Shown: positions 1-9,492, counted from the stretch's first letter. The stretch: 27,810 nucleotides of DNA from SKVR01 sp964589855 (GCA_964589855.1 CAZPVB010000029.1:1-27810); one strand, 5' to 3'. The notes: generated from the letters alone by a model not told the origin. Made by a program: numbers and translations.

Positions 1-50
1 AAAAACGAGAATAACGCAGTATTTGGCGTTTTCTTGCAAAGACTAATTAA
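1..50 (+). repeat. Partial copy of 167-bp MITE-like repeat (right end)
   Basis: These 50 bases match 12313-12362 at 43 of 50 positions without gaps, and match the reverse complement of 14161-14210 at 41 of 50. They end in the same terminal sequence, GACTAATTAA. The left part of the element lies outside the window. The orientation is the same as the copy at 12196-12362. No coding function is visible. Confidence 0.8.
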
Positions 51-194
51 GATGTGTTAGAATATATATAATGGTAACTATTCCAAAGTTATTAAAAAAA
101 TTAGATGATTGAATTGATAAAATGGTTAAATTTGAAAATAATTAAAACAAAGAAACATATTGAGTGTTTCTGCATTGTTTTTGTTCAAGCAATG

Positions 195-226
195 TTGTTT
201 CTGATCTTAAAATTGATTTAACCTTG
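195..226 (+). promoter_or_regulatory. Possible promoter of the hybrid kinase gene
   Basis: TTG at 195-197 is followed after 21 bases by TAACCTTG at 219-226, which is one mismatch from the Bacteroidota -7 box TAnnTTTG. It lies about 35 bases before the kinase start. In this AT-rich sequence such a match can occur by chance, so this is a weak call. Confidence 0.3.
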
Positions 227-259
227 TTTGGTTATAGTCTCCTGCAAAATTGAGAATTC

Positions 260-2872
260 ATGTTTACGCTTTATTTTATCTCCCGCGCCATGCATCATTG
301 GGTTGTATCAATAGATTTTGAGCATTTTTTTTTAATGTCATCTTTTATAATCGTCAAGACTGGTGGCATTTTTTTGCCCCACTGGGCAGCAATAACTTTA
401 CTATTGATGTTTGCAACATTGCTTTTATTATGGTATTTTCACTCCGGAGTCAAAACAACCAGCAAGAAAAAAAAAGGACTTGAAGTAAAATTACATGAAA
501 GAAATGTTTCGCCTGAGACTTTACCAGAACCAGGATTTTTTGTTTCTGAAGAAGAGAGTGGTGTTGAATCTTATAATCAATTAAGAACAAGGGAGGAAAA
601 GAATAGTGGTACCTTTTTAAGAAAAGACCAAAAGAATGAGGGAACCGTTATACCTGATATTTTTTTTGAATGTGATCAGCAAGGAAAACTGCGCCATATA
701 GATGCGGCGGGTTTTGAAATTCTTGAGCTCTCTAAATCAAAACTGGAGAATGGCATTGGTCTTCTGGATATTGTGCATCCTGAAGATAGAGAAAAAATAC
801 AATCCCGCTTTACCAGCGGTCAACACTTTATAACTTCTCCTGATAATGGATACAGATTTATTACCCCCCGGGGTTTGTCTCTAACTCTTAACGTTTATCT
901 TTTTCCCATCCGCGAAAATGGATATACCTCTGGTTTTAAAGGATGTTTTACTGATGTTTCCAGAAAAAAACATTCAGAAAACCTACTGGCAATTCTCCAT
1001 GACATTGTATCGCATATTGATATTGGTTTGTCTGTGTTTAAAGCAGAAAATCCTGAAGATCCCGGTAGTTTTCGTCTGGAAATGGCCAATACAGCTGCCG
1101 GGAGGATGATAAGGTTTCTAAATGAAAAAAATATCGGCAAAACTGTTGATGAGATCTCTCCTCTGATGAGGCAACTTGAACTACAGGATGTTTTCTTTAA
1201 TGTTTTACATGCCAACAAATTTCAGGAAACAGAGGAGTTGCTTTATCATCCTGATAATCAATTCGTAAAAAAATATTTCAAAGTACGTGTGTTTCCTCTT
1301 CCGTTGAATAGGGTGGCTATGCTCATTGAGGATATTACTTTTAAAAGAGACAATGAAACTACTTTGAAAATGACAAAATTTGCCCTGGAAAGTGCCGGGG
1401 ATATTATTTTGTGGATGGATGAAAAGGCGAGGTTTACCTACGTTAATAAAACAGCAACAGAAAAATATGGATTCGCCCAAAAAGAACTCTTAACGATGGG
1501 ACTTCCGGATGTGGATACACGCATAAGCATGATGCAGTGGTATGAACTCACACAGATTTTGGACAGTAAAGCATCGCTTACACTGGAATCCATTAATAAA
1601 ACACAAGAAGATGTTACTTTTCCGGTTGAGATCTCTATTAATAAATTTGTATTCGATGGCAAAAAAAAATATTTTGCTTTTGTGCGCGATATAAGTGAAC
1701 GGAAAAGAAATGATGAACTGGAACAAAAAATCCAGGTCGCCCGAAAATCGGCAGCCATCAAACAGCAGTTTCTGGCAAACATGAGTCATGAAATCAGAAC
1801 ACCTATGACTGGCATTATGGGTATGACTTCATTGTTGCAGAAGAGCAATCTGAATATGGCACAACTAGAGTATGTAAACAATATACGTATCTCTTCTGAG
1901 AACCTCCTTAATATTATCAATGATGTGCTTGATCTTAGTAAAATTGAAGCCGGTAAAATGGAACTAAAACCAACCAGGTTTCATTTACGTGAGTTTGTTG
2001 ATCAGGTAACCGAGTTTTTCCAGCATAAAATAGATGCCAAAGGGTTAAGTTTTAAAACCTCAATCAGTTCGCATATCCCTAAGCATATTATAGCAGATGA
2101 AAACCGGTTGAAACAACTTTTGAATAATCTTTTGTCTAATGCAATAAAGTTTACAGATCAAGGCGGTATCACATTGCAATTTCTGCTCAGGGAGAAAACT
2201 GATAATAAGTTGATGCTTGCTTGTAAAGTTAGGGATACCGGAATGGGCATCAGTGAAGAAAATCAAAAACATGTTTTTGAAAAATACACCCAAATTGAAA
2301 CATCATTGGTGAAAAAGTTTGAAGGAACCGGATTGGGTCTTGCGATCTGCCGCGAACTGGCCACATTAATGGGAGGTGAGATCACCGTAAAAAGTAGACT
2401 CAATGAAGGAAGCATTTTCGAATTTTCTTTTCGTGCTGAATACGATGAAACAGAACAGGCGCCTGAAATGAACCCGGTTGCGAAAGACCTTCAGGATCTT
2501 GATCTGAATATTTTACATGTGGAAGATAAATTGCTTAATCAGAAAGTTGTAGGATATATTCTGATTAATGCGGGGGCAAATGTTGATTTTGCCAAAAATG
2601 GCCAAGAAGCACTCACTATGTACAAACCGGGCAGGTATGATCTTATTTTGATGGATATTCACATGCCGGTGATGGATGGGATTACTGCGCATAAAAAATT
2701 GAGTGAACTTTATGGCGAACAATTATGCCCGGTTATTGGACTGAGCGCCAATGCACTTGAAGGGGATGCCCAAAAATTTATGGAGCTTGGACTAAATGAT
2801 TATATTATGAAACCTTTTAAACCGGAGGCTTTGTATGAGAAAATCAATCATTGGTGCAATCCGGCAAAATAA
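260..2872 (+). CDS. Hybrid sensor histidine kinase with PAS domains and C-terminal receiver
   Basis: An 870-residue membrane-anchored hybrid kinase. A short N-terminal segment leads to one clear transmembrane stretch at about residues 42-60. Two or three PAS-type sensor regions follow, at about 130-235, 245-365 and 370-480. The last has a typical PAC end (FVRDISERKR). The HisKA phosphoacceptor is H510 in MSHEIRTPM. The ATPase domain shows the N box NAIKF near 627, the G1 box DTGMG near 659 and the G2 box GTGLGL near 689. A receiver domain from about 750 carries the phosphoacceptor D799 in LMDIHMPVMDG and the conserved lysine in MKPFKPE. All catalytic residues look intact. There is no periplasmic sensor domain of any size, so the signal is probably cytoplasmic or at the membrane. 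No separate response regulator lies beside it, so the partner and the regulated process are unknown. The start at 260 has no Shine-Dalgarno; in-frame ATGs also occur at 290 and 335. Confidence 0.93.
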   Translation: MFTLYFISRAMHHWVVSIDFEHFFLMSSFIIVKTGGIFLPHWAAITLLLMFATLLLLWYFHSGVKTTSKKKKGLEVKLHERNVSPETLPEPGFFVSEEESGVESYNQLRTREEKNSGTFLRKDQKNEGTVIPDIFFECDQQGKLRHIDAAGFEILELSKSKLENGIGLLDIVHPEDREKIQSRFTSGQHFITSPDNGYRFITPRGLSLTLNVYLFPIRENGYTSGFKGCFTDVSRKKHSENLLAILHDIVSHIDIGLSVFKAENPEDPGSFRLEMANTAAGRMIRFLNEKNIGKTVDEISPLMRQLELQDVFFNVLHANKFQETEELLYHPDNQFVKKYFKVRVFPLPLNRVAMLIEDITFKRDNETTLKMTKFALESAGDIILWMDEKARFTYVNKTATEKYGFAQKELLTMGLPDVDTRISMMQWYELTQILDSKASLTLESINKTQEDVTFPVEISINKFVFDGKKKYFAFVRDISERKRNDELEQKIQVARKSAAIKQQFLANMSHEIRTPMTGIMGMTSLLQKSNLNMAQLEYVNNIRISSENLLNIINDVLDLSKIEAGKMELKPTRFHLREFVDQVTEFFQHKIDAKGLSFKTSISSHIPKHIIADENRLKQLLNNLLSNAIKFTDQGGITLQFLLREKTDNKLMLACKVRDTGMGISEENQKHVFEKYTQIETSLVKKFEGTGLGLAICRELATLMGGEITVKSRLNEGSIFEFSFRAEYDETEQAPEMNPVAKDLQDLDLNILHVEDKLLNQKVVGYILINAGANVDFAKNGQEALTMYKPGRYDLILMDIHMPVMDGITAHKKLSELYGEQLCPVIGLSANALEGDAQKFMELGLNDYIMKPFKPEALYEKINHWCNPAK

Positions 2873-2918
2873 ACTAAATTTGCTCTTTTTAAATGCTTTC
2901 TAAACGCAATTCGTGGAA

Positions 2919-4067
2919 ATGAGGGTAGCCTTTCTAAGCACCGCACATGATATTTTCGATGACAGGATTTTTTATCACATGTCAAAAACATTGGTGAAAT
3001 TCGGAATGGAAGTTATGATCAGTTGCAGCAATGAAAACTATAAAGGTTTCGTTCAGGAGGTGTTTATCAATAGTTTCTCAGGCAACCATTACTCGAAAAA
3101 AGAAAAAATGAATGCCTTTTTTTTTCGCTTATCCGATTTTTCTCCAAAAATCATTATTTGTTCTACACCCTTGTCTGTATTGGCTGCCTATAAATACAAG
3201 AAAAATAAGCAGACACCTGTAAATATAATTTACGACATAACAGAGTGGTATCCCTCAAAAAAAAATATAGATGGAAAACCTTTGATAATCAAATTCCTCA
3301 AATTTTTTCAGTTATTGTTCTTTCATCTCTCTACTATCTTTTTTTGTAATGGTTTTATTTTTGGCGAATGGTACAAGAGCAGGCCTTTTCGATATTTATT
3401 TCCCCATAAACCACATGTTTTCATTTCTTATTATCCCAATTTATCCATCATTCCTGTTTCAATGCCCGAGTTGCATGAAAATAAATTGAGGTTGTGTTAT
3501 TCTGGCAAGCTAACTTTTGAAAAAGGAATGGGAAATTTCATCCGGGTACTGGAGCATTTAAATCAAATATATCCAAAACTTTTTCTTGAAGTAAAAATCA
3601 TAGGATGGTATAGCAATGAATCTGAAAGAGACATATTTGAGAAAAGATTAACAAGACTTTCCAATACCTCCTTGTCTTTTTATCCAAAACTGCCTCTTCT
3701 TGATTATTTAAATACGATAAAGGATATTGATATCTTTTTTGATTTGAGAGAGGATGACTTTGAAAACCAACATTGTTTGCCCATTAAGTTATTTTATTAT
3801 GCTGCTTTGGGACGTCCGGTTGTTTTTACAGACTTAAAGGCTATTAGAAAAGAAGTTGAAATTGGATTGTTTGGTTACCTGACCAAACCATCAGACCATG
3901 AAAACATTACAATGCTTATCGATAAATACATGAAAAATCCGAAAGTGTACTACGATCATTGTGAGAATGCACGAAAATTGTCACTAGAAAAATATAATTG
4001 GGCGCAATTAGAGGATGACTTTATCTTTTTCTTGCAAAAAGGTCATAAAAAAAGGTATGCTGAATAA
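2919..4067 (+). CDS. GT-B type glycosyltransferase (GT4-like)
   Basis: About 382 residues, probably cytoplasmic or peripheral at the membrane. The N-terminal strand RVAFLSTAHDIFDDR resembles the acceptor-side Rossmann fold of GT-B enzymes. The C-terminal half has the donor-side pattern: YSGKLTFEKG near residue 195, then LPIKLFYYAALGRPVV near 290, the position where GT4 enzymes bind the nucleotide-sugar. The sugar and acceptor cannot be told from sequence. I chose ATG 2919 over GTG 2913, two codons upstream in the same frame. The next gene, a Wzx-like flippase, overlaps its 3' end by 11 bases, so the two are very likely co-transcribed and work on the same surface polysaccharide or lipid-linked glycan. 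The gene starts 46 bases after the kinase gene, so it may share that transcript. Confidence 0.82.
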   Translation: MRVAFLSTAHDIFDDRIFYHMSKTLVKFGMEVMISCSNENYKGFVQEVFINSFSGNHYSKKEKMNAFFFRLSDFSPKIIICSTPLSVLAAYKYKKNKQTPVNIIYDITEWYPSKKNIDGKPLIIKFLKFFQLLFFHLSTIFFCNGFIFGEWYKSRPFRYLFPHKPHVFISYYPNLSIIPVSMPELHENKLRLCYSGKLTFEKGMGNFIRVLEHLNQIYPKLFLEVKIIGWYSNESERDIFEKRLTRLSNTSLSFYPKLPLLDYLNTIKDIDIFFDLREDDFENQHCLPIKLFYYAALGRPVVFTDLKAIRKEVEIGLFGYLTKPSDHENITMLIDKYMKNPKVYYDHCENARKLSLEKYNWAQLEDDFIFFLQKGHKKRYAE

Positions 4068-5256
4068 AAATACTTTATTTACCATCACAACACGATTTGC
4101 AATATTACTGTGCAATTTCGCCCTGGTAGTTTTAAGTACCAGGCTATTTGGCAGCGAGGGTAGGGGAGTTATTTCACTTATTATTGCCAATATTTCCATC
4201 ATCATTATTTTTAACAATACAGTATCAGGAAGTACTGTCATCTATCATTCTTCAAAAATTCCTAATGGTCAACTGCTACTTTTTGCGCTTGCTGGCATCG
4301 TCGGTTTTTCAGTTCTTGGTTCAATTTTTTTTGGCTTTCTGCATGGTTTTGAATGGATGAATCACCTGCTTGTTATTTCTATCTTCATGGCATTAAACAG
4401 TTTTTTAGCATTTTACTGGTTAGGGAAAGAGAAAATAATTCATTATAATCTGATTACTTTATCCGGTCCTGCCCTTACCATTTTACTGCTTATGATTGGT
4501 TATTTTCTTTTTTCGCCTCTTAACACTGAATATTACTTCTACGCCTATTACATTGCCTACTTCCTGGTTTTTGTGTTCGGATTTGCTGTTTTTTTAAAGC
4601 AGAATAGAATCAATCAAATGATCTGGGATCGATCACATTTCAAAAAACTCATTTTTTATGGATTTGAAAATGAGTTTAATTATTTGATTCAGTTTTTAAA
4701 CTACCGTTTGTCATATTATTTTATTTCTGCTATTCTGGGGTTATCCTCCTTAGGACTTTTTTCAGTTTCTATCGCTGTGATGGAAGCCATTTGGGTGATT
4801 AGCAAAAGTTTATCCGTATTGCACTTTTCAAAAGTAGTGAATACGCGCAATACGAAGGATAACATATCTGCTACGCGTTATCAGGCACGTATTAGTTTAT
4901 TTCTGAGTACACTTCTGGTGATTATTTTATTGATTGTTCCATCATCTTTCTTTGGTTATGTTTTTGGTGCAGAGTTTACCGAAGCAAAAAAATATGCAGT
5001 ATTGCTTTCGCCTGGTATTTTATTCATCGCTTTTTCCAATCTCTATGGACACTATTTTACCGGAATAGGAAAACTGAAAATATTAAGACAAAAATCCTTC
5101 ATCGGATTGATAGCAACTATTATCCTTTTGCCTTTATTGGTTCCTGATTTTGGTATTATTGGAGCATGCATTTCTATCAATGTTTCCTATATTTTTTCTT
5201 CTTTATACCTCTATTTCAAATTTGAAAGGGAAGCATCGTATACGGTGAAAAAATAA
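4057..5256 (+). CDS. Wzx-like polysaccharide flippase (MATE/MVF superfamily membrane protein)
   Basis: About 399 residues, with roughly a dozen hydrophobic segments spread over the whole length. The N-terminus carries the pattern typical of polysaccharide transporters: TTRFAILLCNFALVVLSTRLFG followed by SEGRGVISL, with the conserved G-x-x-GRG stretch near residue 35. Such proteins flip undecaprenyl-linked oligosaccharides across the inner membrane. The reading frame is open from ATG 4015, but ATG 4057 (MLNKNTLF) fits the family's N-terminus and gives an 11-base overlap with the glycosyltransferase, so I use 4057. No polymerase or ligase gene is present, so this may be the tail of a larger glycan locus or a small two-gene unit. 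Family membership is clear; the substrate is unknown. Confidence 0.85.
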   Translation: MLNKNTLFTITTRFAILLCNFALVVLSTRLFGSEGRGVISLIIANISIIIIFNNTVSGSTVIYHSSKIPNGQLLLFALAGIVGFSVLGSIFFGFLHGFEWMNHLLVISIFMALNSFLAFYWLGKEKIIHYNLITLSGPALTILLLMIGYFLFSPLNTEYYFYAYYIAYFLVFVFGFAVFLKQNRINQMIWDRSHFKKLIFYGFENEFNYLIQFLNYRLSYYFISAILGLSSLGLFSVSIAVMEAIWVISKSLSVLHFSKVVNTRNTKDNISATRYQARISLFLSTLLVIILLIVPSSFFGYVFGAEFTEAKKYAVLLSPGILFIAFSNLYGHYFTGIGKLKILRQKSFIGLIATIILLPLLVPDFGIIGACISINVSYIFSSLYLYFKFEREASYTVKK

Positions 5257-5301
5257 TTGCAAAAAAGTAACTTTTTACAATTTCATTTGGTAAAATTTTT
5301 A

Positions 5302-5315
5302 TACATTTGCACTCC
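5302..5315 (+). promoter_or_regulatory. Promoter -7 box of tRNA-His
   Basis: TACATTTG at 5302-5309 matches the Bacteroidota -7 consensus TAnnTTTG and is followed by CACTCC. The same extended word precedes rpsL and, with one change, rpmC. It ends 8 bases before the tRNA. The -33 element is not convincing: the nearest TTTG, at 5286-5289, is only 12 bases away. Confidence 0.7.
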
Positions 5316-5323
5316 CTAAAACG

Positions 5324-5397
5324 GTGGCTATAGCTCAGCAGGTTAGAGCATCAGATTGTGGTTCTGAGGGTCGTGGGTTCGAATCCCATTAGCCACC
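5324..5397 (+). tRNA. tRNA-His (GTG anticodon)
   Basis: A complete cloverleaf can be folded. The acceptor stem pairs GTGGCTA (5324-5330) with TAGCCAC (5390-5396). The anticodon stem TCAGA/TCTGA encloses the loop TTGTGGT, with anticodon GTG at 5358-5360. The T arm contains GGGTTCGAATCCC. The base before the acceptor is G (5323) and the discriminator is C73 (5397), as in tRNA-His, where the extra G-1 pairs with C73 and is the identity element of histidyl-tRNA synthetase. The CCA end is not encoded (CAA follows), so it must be added after transcription. Confidence 0.97.
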
Positions 5398-5420
5398 CAA
5401 TATTTTTTGCAATATTCCCA

Positions 5421-5452
5421 AAACCTGTAACTTTTTTACAGGTTTTTTTTTA
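5421..5452 (+). terminator. Intrinsic terminator after tRNA-His
   Basis: AAACCTGTAA (5421-5430) and TTACAGGTTT (5436-5445) form a perfect 10-bp stem with a 5-base loop, followed by a run of T. It lies 23 bases after the tRNA, so the tRNA is probably a single-gene transcript. Confidence 0.88.
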
Positions 5453-5835
5453 CTTTCCCACCGATTTCCCCCGATTTCTCCTGTCCTTGTTTCTTCAATA
5501 TGCAGTTTTTAACCTTTCCAAAATTCAGTATTAAACGTAAAAATGGCAAACAAACTCCTTGTAATTTTACCCTTCATGAAAAATCTGTAATTTTTCCTAT
5601 TTGATCATTGATTTCTCTGATGTTGAATATAGAAAAATTCTTCATCTTACATTTGCTGCTCTTTTGCCAGTTTGCTGTCTGTTAAAAACAATTATTGGGA
5701 TTTATGGATAAAAAATTCCCGGATGATGAACAAAGATCATCTAAATTTTTTCAGCACGTGCACATAAGATTATACAACCCTTGTGCAAAGTATTGGCGAA
5801 ACAATAATGACAACCGAAAATAAAAAATAGTGCAT
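5453..5835. other. Non-coding gap before the SprB-repeat protein
   Basis: About 380 bases between the tRNA terminator and the secreted protein gene. I see no ORF, RNA gene or clear TAnnTTTG promoter. The stretch is AT-rich, with a C-rich patch near 5458-5480. No repeat of the tRNA 3' end is visible, so there is no sign of an integrated element using this tRNA as an attachment site. Confidence 0.5.
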
Positions 5836-8800
5836 ATGAAAAATTCTACCTTACTGTTTGCTTTTGTATTTTCATTGATAAATTTAATGCCAGGTAGTGC
5901 ACAAACTTATCCTGAAAAACTAATAATTTCTCCCAATACTGAAACACCTGAACCCAAAATCCCTAAAGGTGAGATTTTTTGGTCGGAGGATTTTTCGGAT
6001 GGATTACCCAATGATTGGCTCAACATGAACCTCAATGGCTTTTGTGCTTTTTCTTATACCACAAAAGGGCCCCAGGGACCTCTCTCGATAGGCATTCCAG
6101 CTCTTAACTCATTTACACCTCAAAATGGATTCATGATCCTTGACTCCGATCTTTGCAATGCCGAAACAAGCAATTCTTTATTGACAGATGCTTTTTTACA
6201 AACACCCGCCATTTCTTTTTCAGAATGGGAGACATCACCCAACACCCTCTATTTTGCGCATAATTTCAGGTATTGTTGCTCCTCTTCTCAAACACATATC
6301 AATGTACAAGTAAGCACCGACAGTTTGGAGTGGCATGTTTTTGATGTTAAAAATGGCGTGCCTTCCAACTCTATTAGCTCCAACGCTATTTATCAAACCA
6401 TCGATCTTTCTGATATCCTGGAGGGTGCTGATCAGTTATGGATTCGGTTTCACAAAGCTGGTGCTTCTCATTACTGGTGGATGATAGATGATGTGATGCT
6501 GATGAATGCACAACCTTCAGAACCGGTGATCTCAAAGGTTCAGGCGGAAAGATATTACACCAAAATACCCCAGGGGCAGCAACAGGATATGGGTTTTGCT
6601 GTGGATGTTACCAATGATGGAAATACTACCTTGGAAAATATGGCTCTGAAAACAACTGTAAATCAGTTTCTTTTTGAAAGTATCTCAGATGGACAGGCAG
6701 AACTGTTTCCCACTCAAGAGGCCACTCTTTCTTCTCCACAGGACTTTCTTGCTCCTGCGAAAGGGGTTTATGATATTGAGATGATTTTATTGTCCGGCGA
6801 TGAAGAGAACATGATAGAAACCTCTATCGAGCATCTTCCGCTGGAAATAACGGATACCGTTTATTCCCGCTCACTGGATGTATATGATCCGGATTTATTT
6901 GTTGAATCCTCAGATCAGGCGCAGTTTATGGTGGCCAACAAGTTTAAACTTTTAAATGAAATGCAATCCACTTCTGTTTCATTGCTTTTGCATGAAAATT
7001 CACAACCAGGTGCCCTTCTTGCTGTCAAATTGTTTTATGAAAATGAAGCAGGCGAGTATTTGGAAATCTATTCTACTGAAGAGTATTCAATTGCACAAGA
7101 AGATATTACTGAAACAGGTTCTGAAGAAATTTCTTTTTTGACAATGGTTTTTGATCAACCTGTTGAGATGGAAACAGGTAATTATTTGGTTGCTGTTGCT
7201 GCTGGTAATGGTGAACAAACCCTTGCCCTGGCTGCACATAATGCTCCATGGTATGAGTCTGGAGTTTCATTTTTCATGCAAGAGCAATCCTGGCAACCCC
7301 TGGATATGATTCCTGCTATTAATCTTAATTTTGGAGCGAATCAAGCAGATTGTAATCCATCCTACCACAAGGTTGTTGCTAATGATATTTGCAATTCAGG
7401 AACTGGTTTTGCAGAGTTTATACCACTGACCGGAAAAGGTCCATTCGCGTATAACTGGGAAGATTTTGAAGATCATACCTTGCCGCTAAGGGAAAACCTT
7501 TCAGCAGGCAATTACAGGGTGGAAATCACCGATGGTTACGGGTGTTTACATATCGATTCTGTCCTTATTGAGAACCACCAACTCGAATTAGATTATGAAG
7601 TAGTGGATGCTGTTTGCGATACGGATGGTGAAATTATCATTCATCCTTTAAATGGCAATGAACCTTTTACTTTTGAATGGGAGCAAACGGAAGATACTGT
7701 CAATCATCTTACCGGATTATCATCCGGTGTATATAATGTTGAAGTTACAGATTCAGCAGGATGTTCTGCTAATCTTGAAATTACTTTAGAGAATGATACT
7801 TCTCTTCCTGTAGATGTAATTGTACAGAATGCGTATTGTGGCGAAAATAACGGTTCTGTTGAATTGATACCCCAGGATGGAGAAGAACCTTATGAATTTA
7901 TCTGGCAGAATGAGCAAATTAATGATAATATGATAAGCAACCTGGCACCCGGTGATTATGCTTATGAGGTGTCGGATGCTGGTGAATGTGTTTTTTCAGG
8001 TAATGTAACCATCAGCGATGAAAATTATGAAATTGATATTCAGGTAAATAAAACCGACGCTACTTGTGGGTTGCAAAATGGAGAAGCCACTGCTGTTGCC
8101 CTTAACGGACACGAACCCTATCAGTATGAATGGTATCATGGTTATGCAACTCAAACAATCGAAGGGTTGGCAACAGGAAATTATAAAGTGCAGATAACCG
8201 ATAAGCATGGCTGTGTTGGAGACAAATCAGTTTTTATCGATCAGACAGGAACTATGCCGGAAGTAACCATTGATAAAACAGCACCTGAAATTTGCGGTGA
8301 TAGCACAGGTTCAATATCGTTGACACCTGCCAGCGAAGACGATGAGTTTAGTTACACTTTAACGGAATTGCACAATTTTACTTTAAATGATCAGGAAGAA
8401 GAAGATCCTGATAAAGATTTGAATTTTCAAATTACGGGGGAAGGTAATTATTTGGCTGATAATCTTCCCTCTGGCCAGTATTTGATAAACGTGTCGGATA
8501 GTACAGGAACATGCAATTTAAAAATACAAGTGGATTTGAATGATGGGCCGGCCCCTGAAATATCCGCTGAAACCGCCAATGTTTCCTGCTATCTTGAAAA
8601 CGATGGTTTTATTAATGTTGAACTTACCGGCGCCTCTGAAGATGCAACCTTTTTATGGGATGATGAAAATGGATCACAAACTTCTTCATTAAGCAACTTA
8701 AAACCTGGTGTTTACAATATAAAGGTTACTGACAACGAATGCCAGGCTTTTGCTTCATATCAAATAACTGAACCCGATCTTTTGCATGCACAGGCGCAGA

Positions 8801-9492
8801 TTGAACATATAACCTGTCCCAATACCAACCCCGAAGGAAGTATCGTACTTGAAACCATGGGAGGTGTACCCCCTTATGAATATGAATGGAACAACGGAGT
8901 TTCAGAAAATGCTCTTATCCAGATTACCGGAGGAGAATATCAGGTTACAGTTACAGATAGCAATGATTGTAGTTTTTCTGATCAGTTTTTGGTTGAAGAG
9001 GCAGATTCAATCGTAATATCAGGCGGCGTAGTAGAAATTACAAGTCAAGAGGAAAGCGATGGTGTGATTGTAATTGAGGTTTCAGGGGGTACCGGAAAAT
9101 ATACTTATAATTGGAACAATGGTGCTCAAACACCAGTGATTACCGGACTGGCTCTTGGAGAATATTCTGTAACGGTTACGGATGAAAACAACTGCCAGGA
9201 ATCAAAATCTTTTGTTATGACAGATGTGAGTTCAGACGGTATGCACAGAAAAACAGCAAAAGTCTTTCCCAATCCGGCAAAAAATAATTTGTTTGTTGAA
9301 CCGGGTGATGGATGGAATGGTCAGTTAACGATCATGGTTTATGATATAATTGGGAATAAAATAAAGGAAGTAAAGACAAAAGATATTTCCGGAAGATTCG
9401 CACTTGACACCAGTAACTTCAAACCTGGTATTTATTTACTCCAATTAAAGTCCGGTGATGTTGTATGGCAACATAAATTCCTGAAACAATAA
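5836..9492 (+). CDS. Secreted SprB-repeat protein with T9SS C-terminal sorting domain
   Basis: About 1218 residues, exported to the cell surface or medium. The N-terminus is a signal peptide: Lys at 2, hydrophobic 5-18, likely cleavage near A22 in GSAQ. ATG 5836 is preferred over GTG 5830, two codons upstream. Residues about 45-225 resemble the choice-of-anchor J/MAM-like module, from WSEDFSDGLPNDW to WWMIDDVMLM. A less defined beta-rich region follows to about 510. Then come about eight SprB-type repeats of 70-100 residues, each with a version of PYxYxW, a central L-x-x-G-x-Y and V-T-D-x-x-x-C. The cysteines are spaced one or two per repeat. The last about 80 residues are a type A sorting domain, starting VFPNPAKN and ending in a basic KFLKQ tail. 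T9SS substrates of this type are cut at the outer membrane and released or attached to lipopolysaccharide. The likely role is adhesion or matrix binding; no catalytic domain is visible. It is flanked by long gaps and appears to be a single-gene unit. Confidence 0.9.
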   Translation: MKNSTLLFAFVFSLINLMPGSAQTYPEKLIISPNTETPEPKIPKGEIFWSEDFSDGLPNDWLNMNLNGFCAFSYTTKGPQGPLSIGIPALNSFTPQNGFMILDSDLCNAETSNSLLTDAFLQTPAISFSEWETSPNTLYFAHNFRYCCSSSQTHINVQVSTDSLEWHVFDVKNGVPSNSISSNAIYQTIDLSDILEGADQLWIRFHKAGASHYWWMIDDVMLMNAQPSEPVISKVQAERYYTKIPQGQQQDMGFAVDVTNDGNTTLENMALKTTVNQFLFESISDGQAELFPTQEATLSSPQDFLAPAKGVYDIEMILLSGDEENMIETSIEHLPLEITDTVYSRSLDVYDPDLFVESSDQAQFMVANKFKLLNEMQSTSVSLLLHENSQPGALLAVKLFYENEAGEYLEIYSTEEYSIAQEDITETGSEEISFLTMVFDQPVEMETGNYLVAVAAGNGEQTLALAAHNAPWYESGVSFFMQEQSWQPLDMIPAINLNFGANQADCNPSYHKVVANDICNSGTGFAEFIPLTGKGPFAYNWEDFEDHTLPLRENLSAGNYRVEITDGYGCLHIDSVLIENHQLELDYEVVDAVCDTDGEIIIHPLNGNEPFTFEWEQTEDTVNHLTGLSSGVYNVEVTDSAGCSANLEITLENDTSLPVDVIVQNAYCGENNGSVELIPQDGEEPYEFIWQNEQINDNMISNLAPGDYAYEVSDAGECVFSGNVTISDENYEIDIQVNKTDATCGLQNGEATAVALNGHEPYQYEWYHGYATQTIEGLATGNYKVQITDKHGCVGDKSVFIDQTGTMPEVTIDKTAPEICGDSTGSISLTPASEDDEFSYTLTELHNFTLNDQEEEDPDKDLNFQITGEGNYLADNLPSGQYLINVSDSTGTCNLKIQVDLNDGPAPEISAETANVSCYLENDGFINVELTGASEDATFLWDDENGSQTSSLSNLKPGVYNIKVTDNECQAFASYQITEPDLLHAQAQIEHITCPNTNPEGSIVLETMGGVPPYEYEWNNGVSENALIQITGGEYQVTVTDSNDCSFSDQFLVEEADSIVISGGVVEITSQEESDGVIVIEVSGGTGKYTYNWNNGAQTPVITGLALGEYSVTVTDENNCQESKSFVMTDVSSDGMHRKTAKVFPNPAKNNLFVEPGDGWNGQLTIMVYDIIGNKIKEVKTKDISGRFALDTSNFKPGIYLLQLKSGDVVWQHKFLKQ

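Noticed and set aside
5324..5835. tRNA-His as a possible integration site for a mobile element
   Set aside because: No repeat of the tRNA 3' end, no integrase gene and no foreign-looking genes follow.
7360..9230. Repeated units in the secreted protein as a possible DNA tandem repeat
   Set aside because: The repetition is at protein level only; the DNA copies have diverged too far for recombination-prone tandem repeats.
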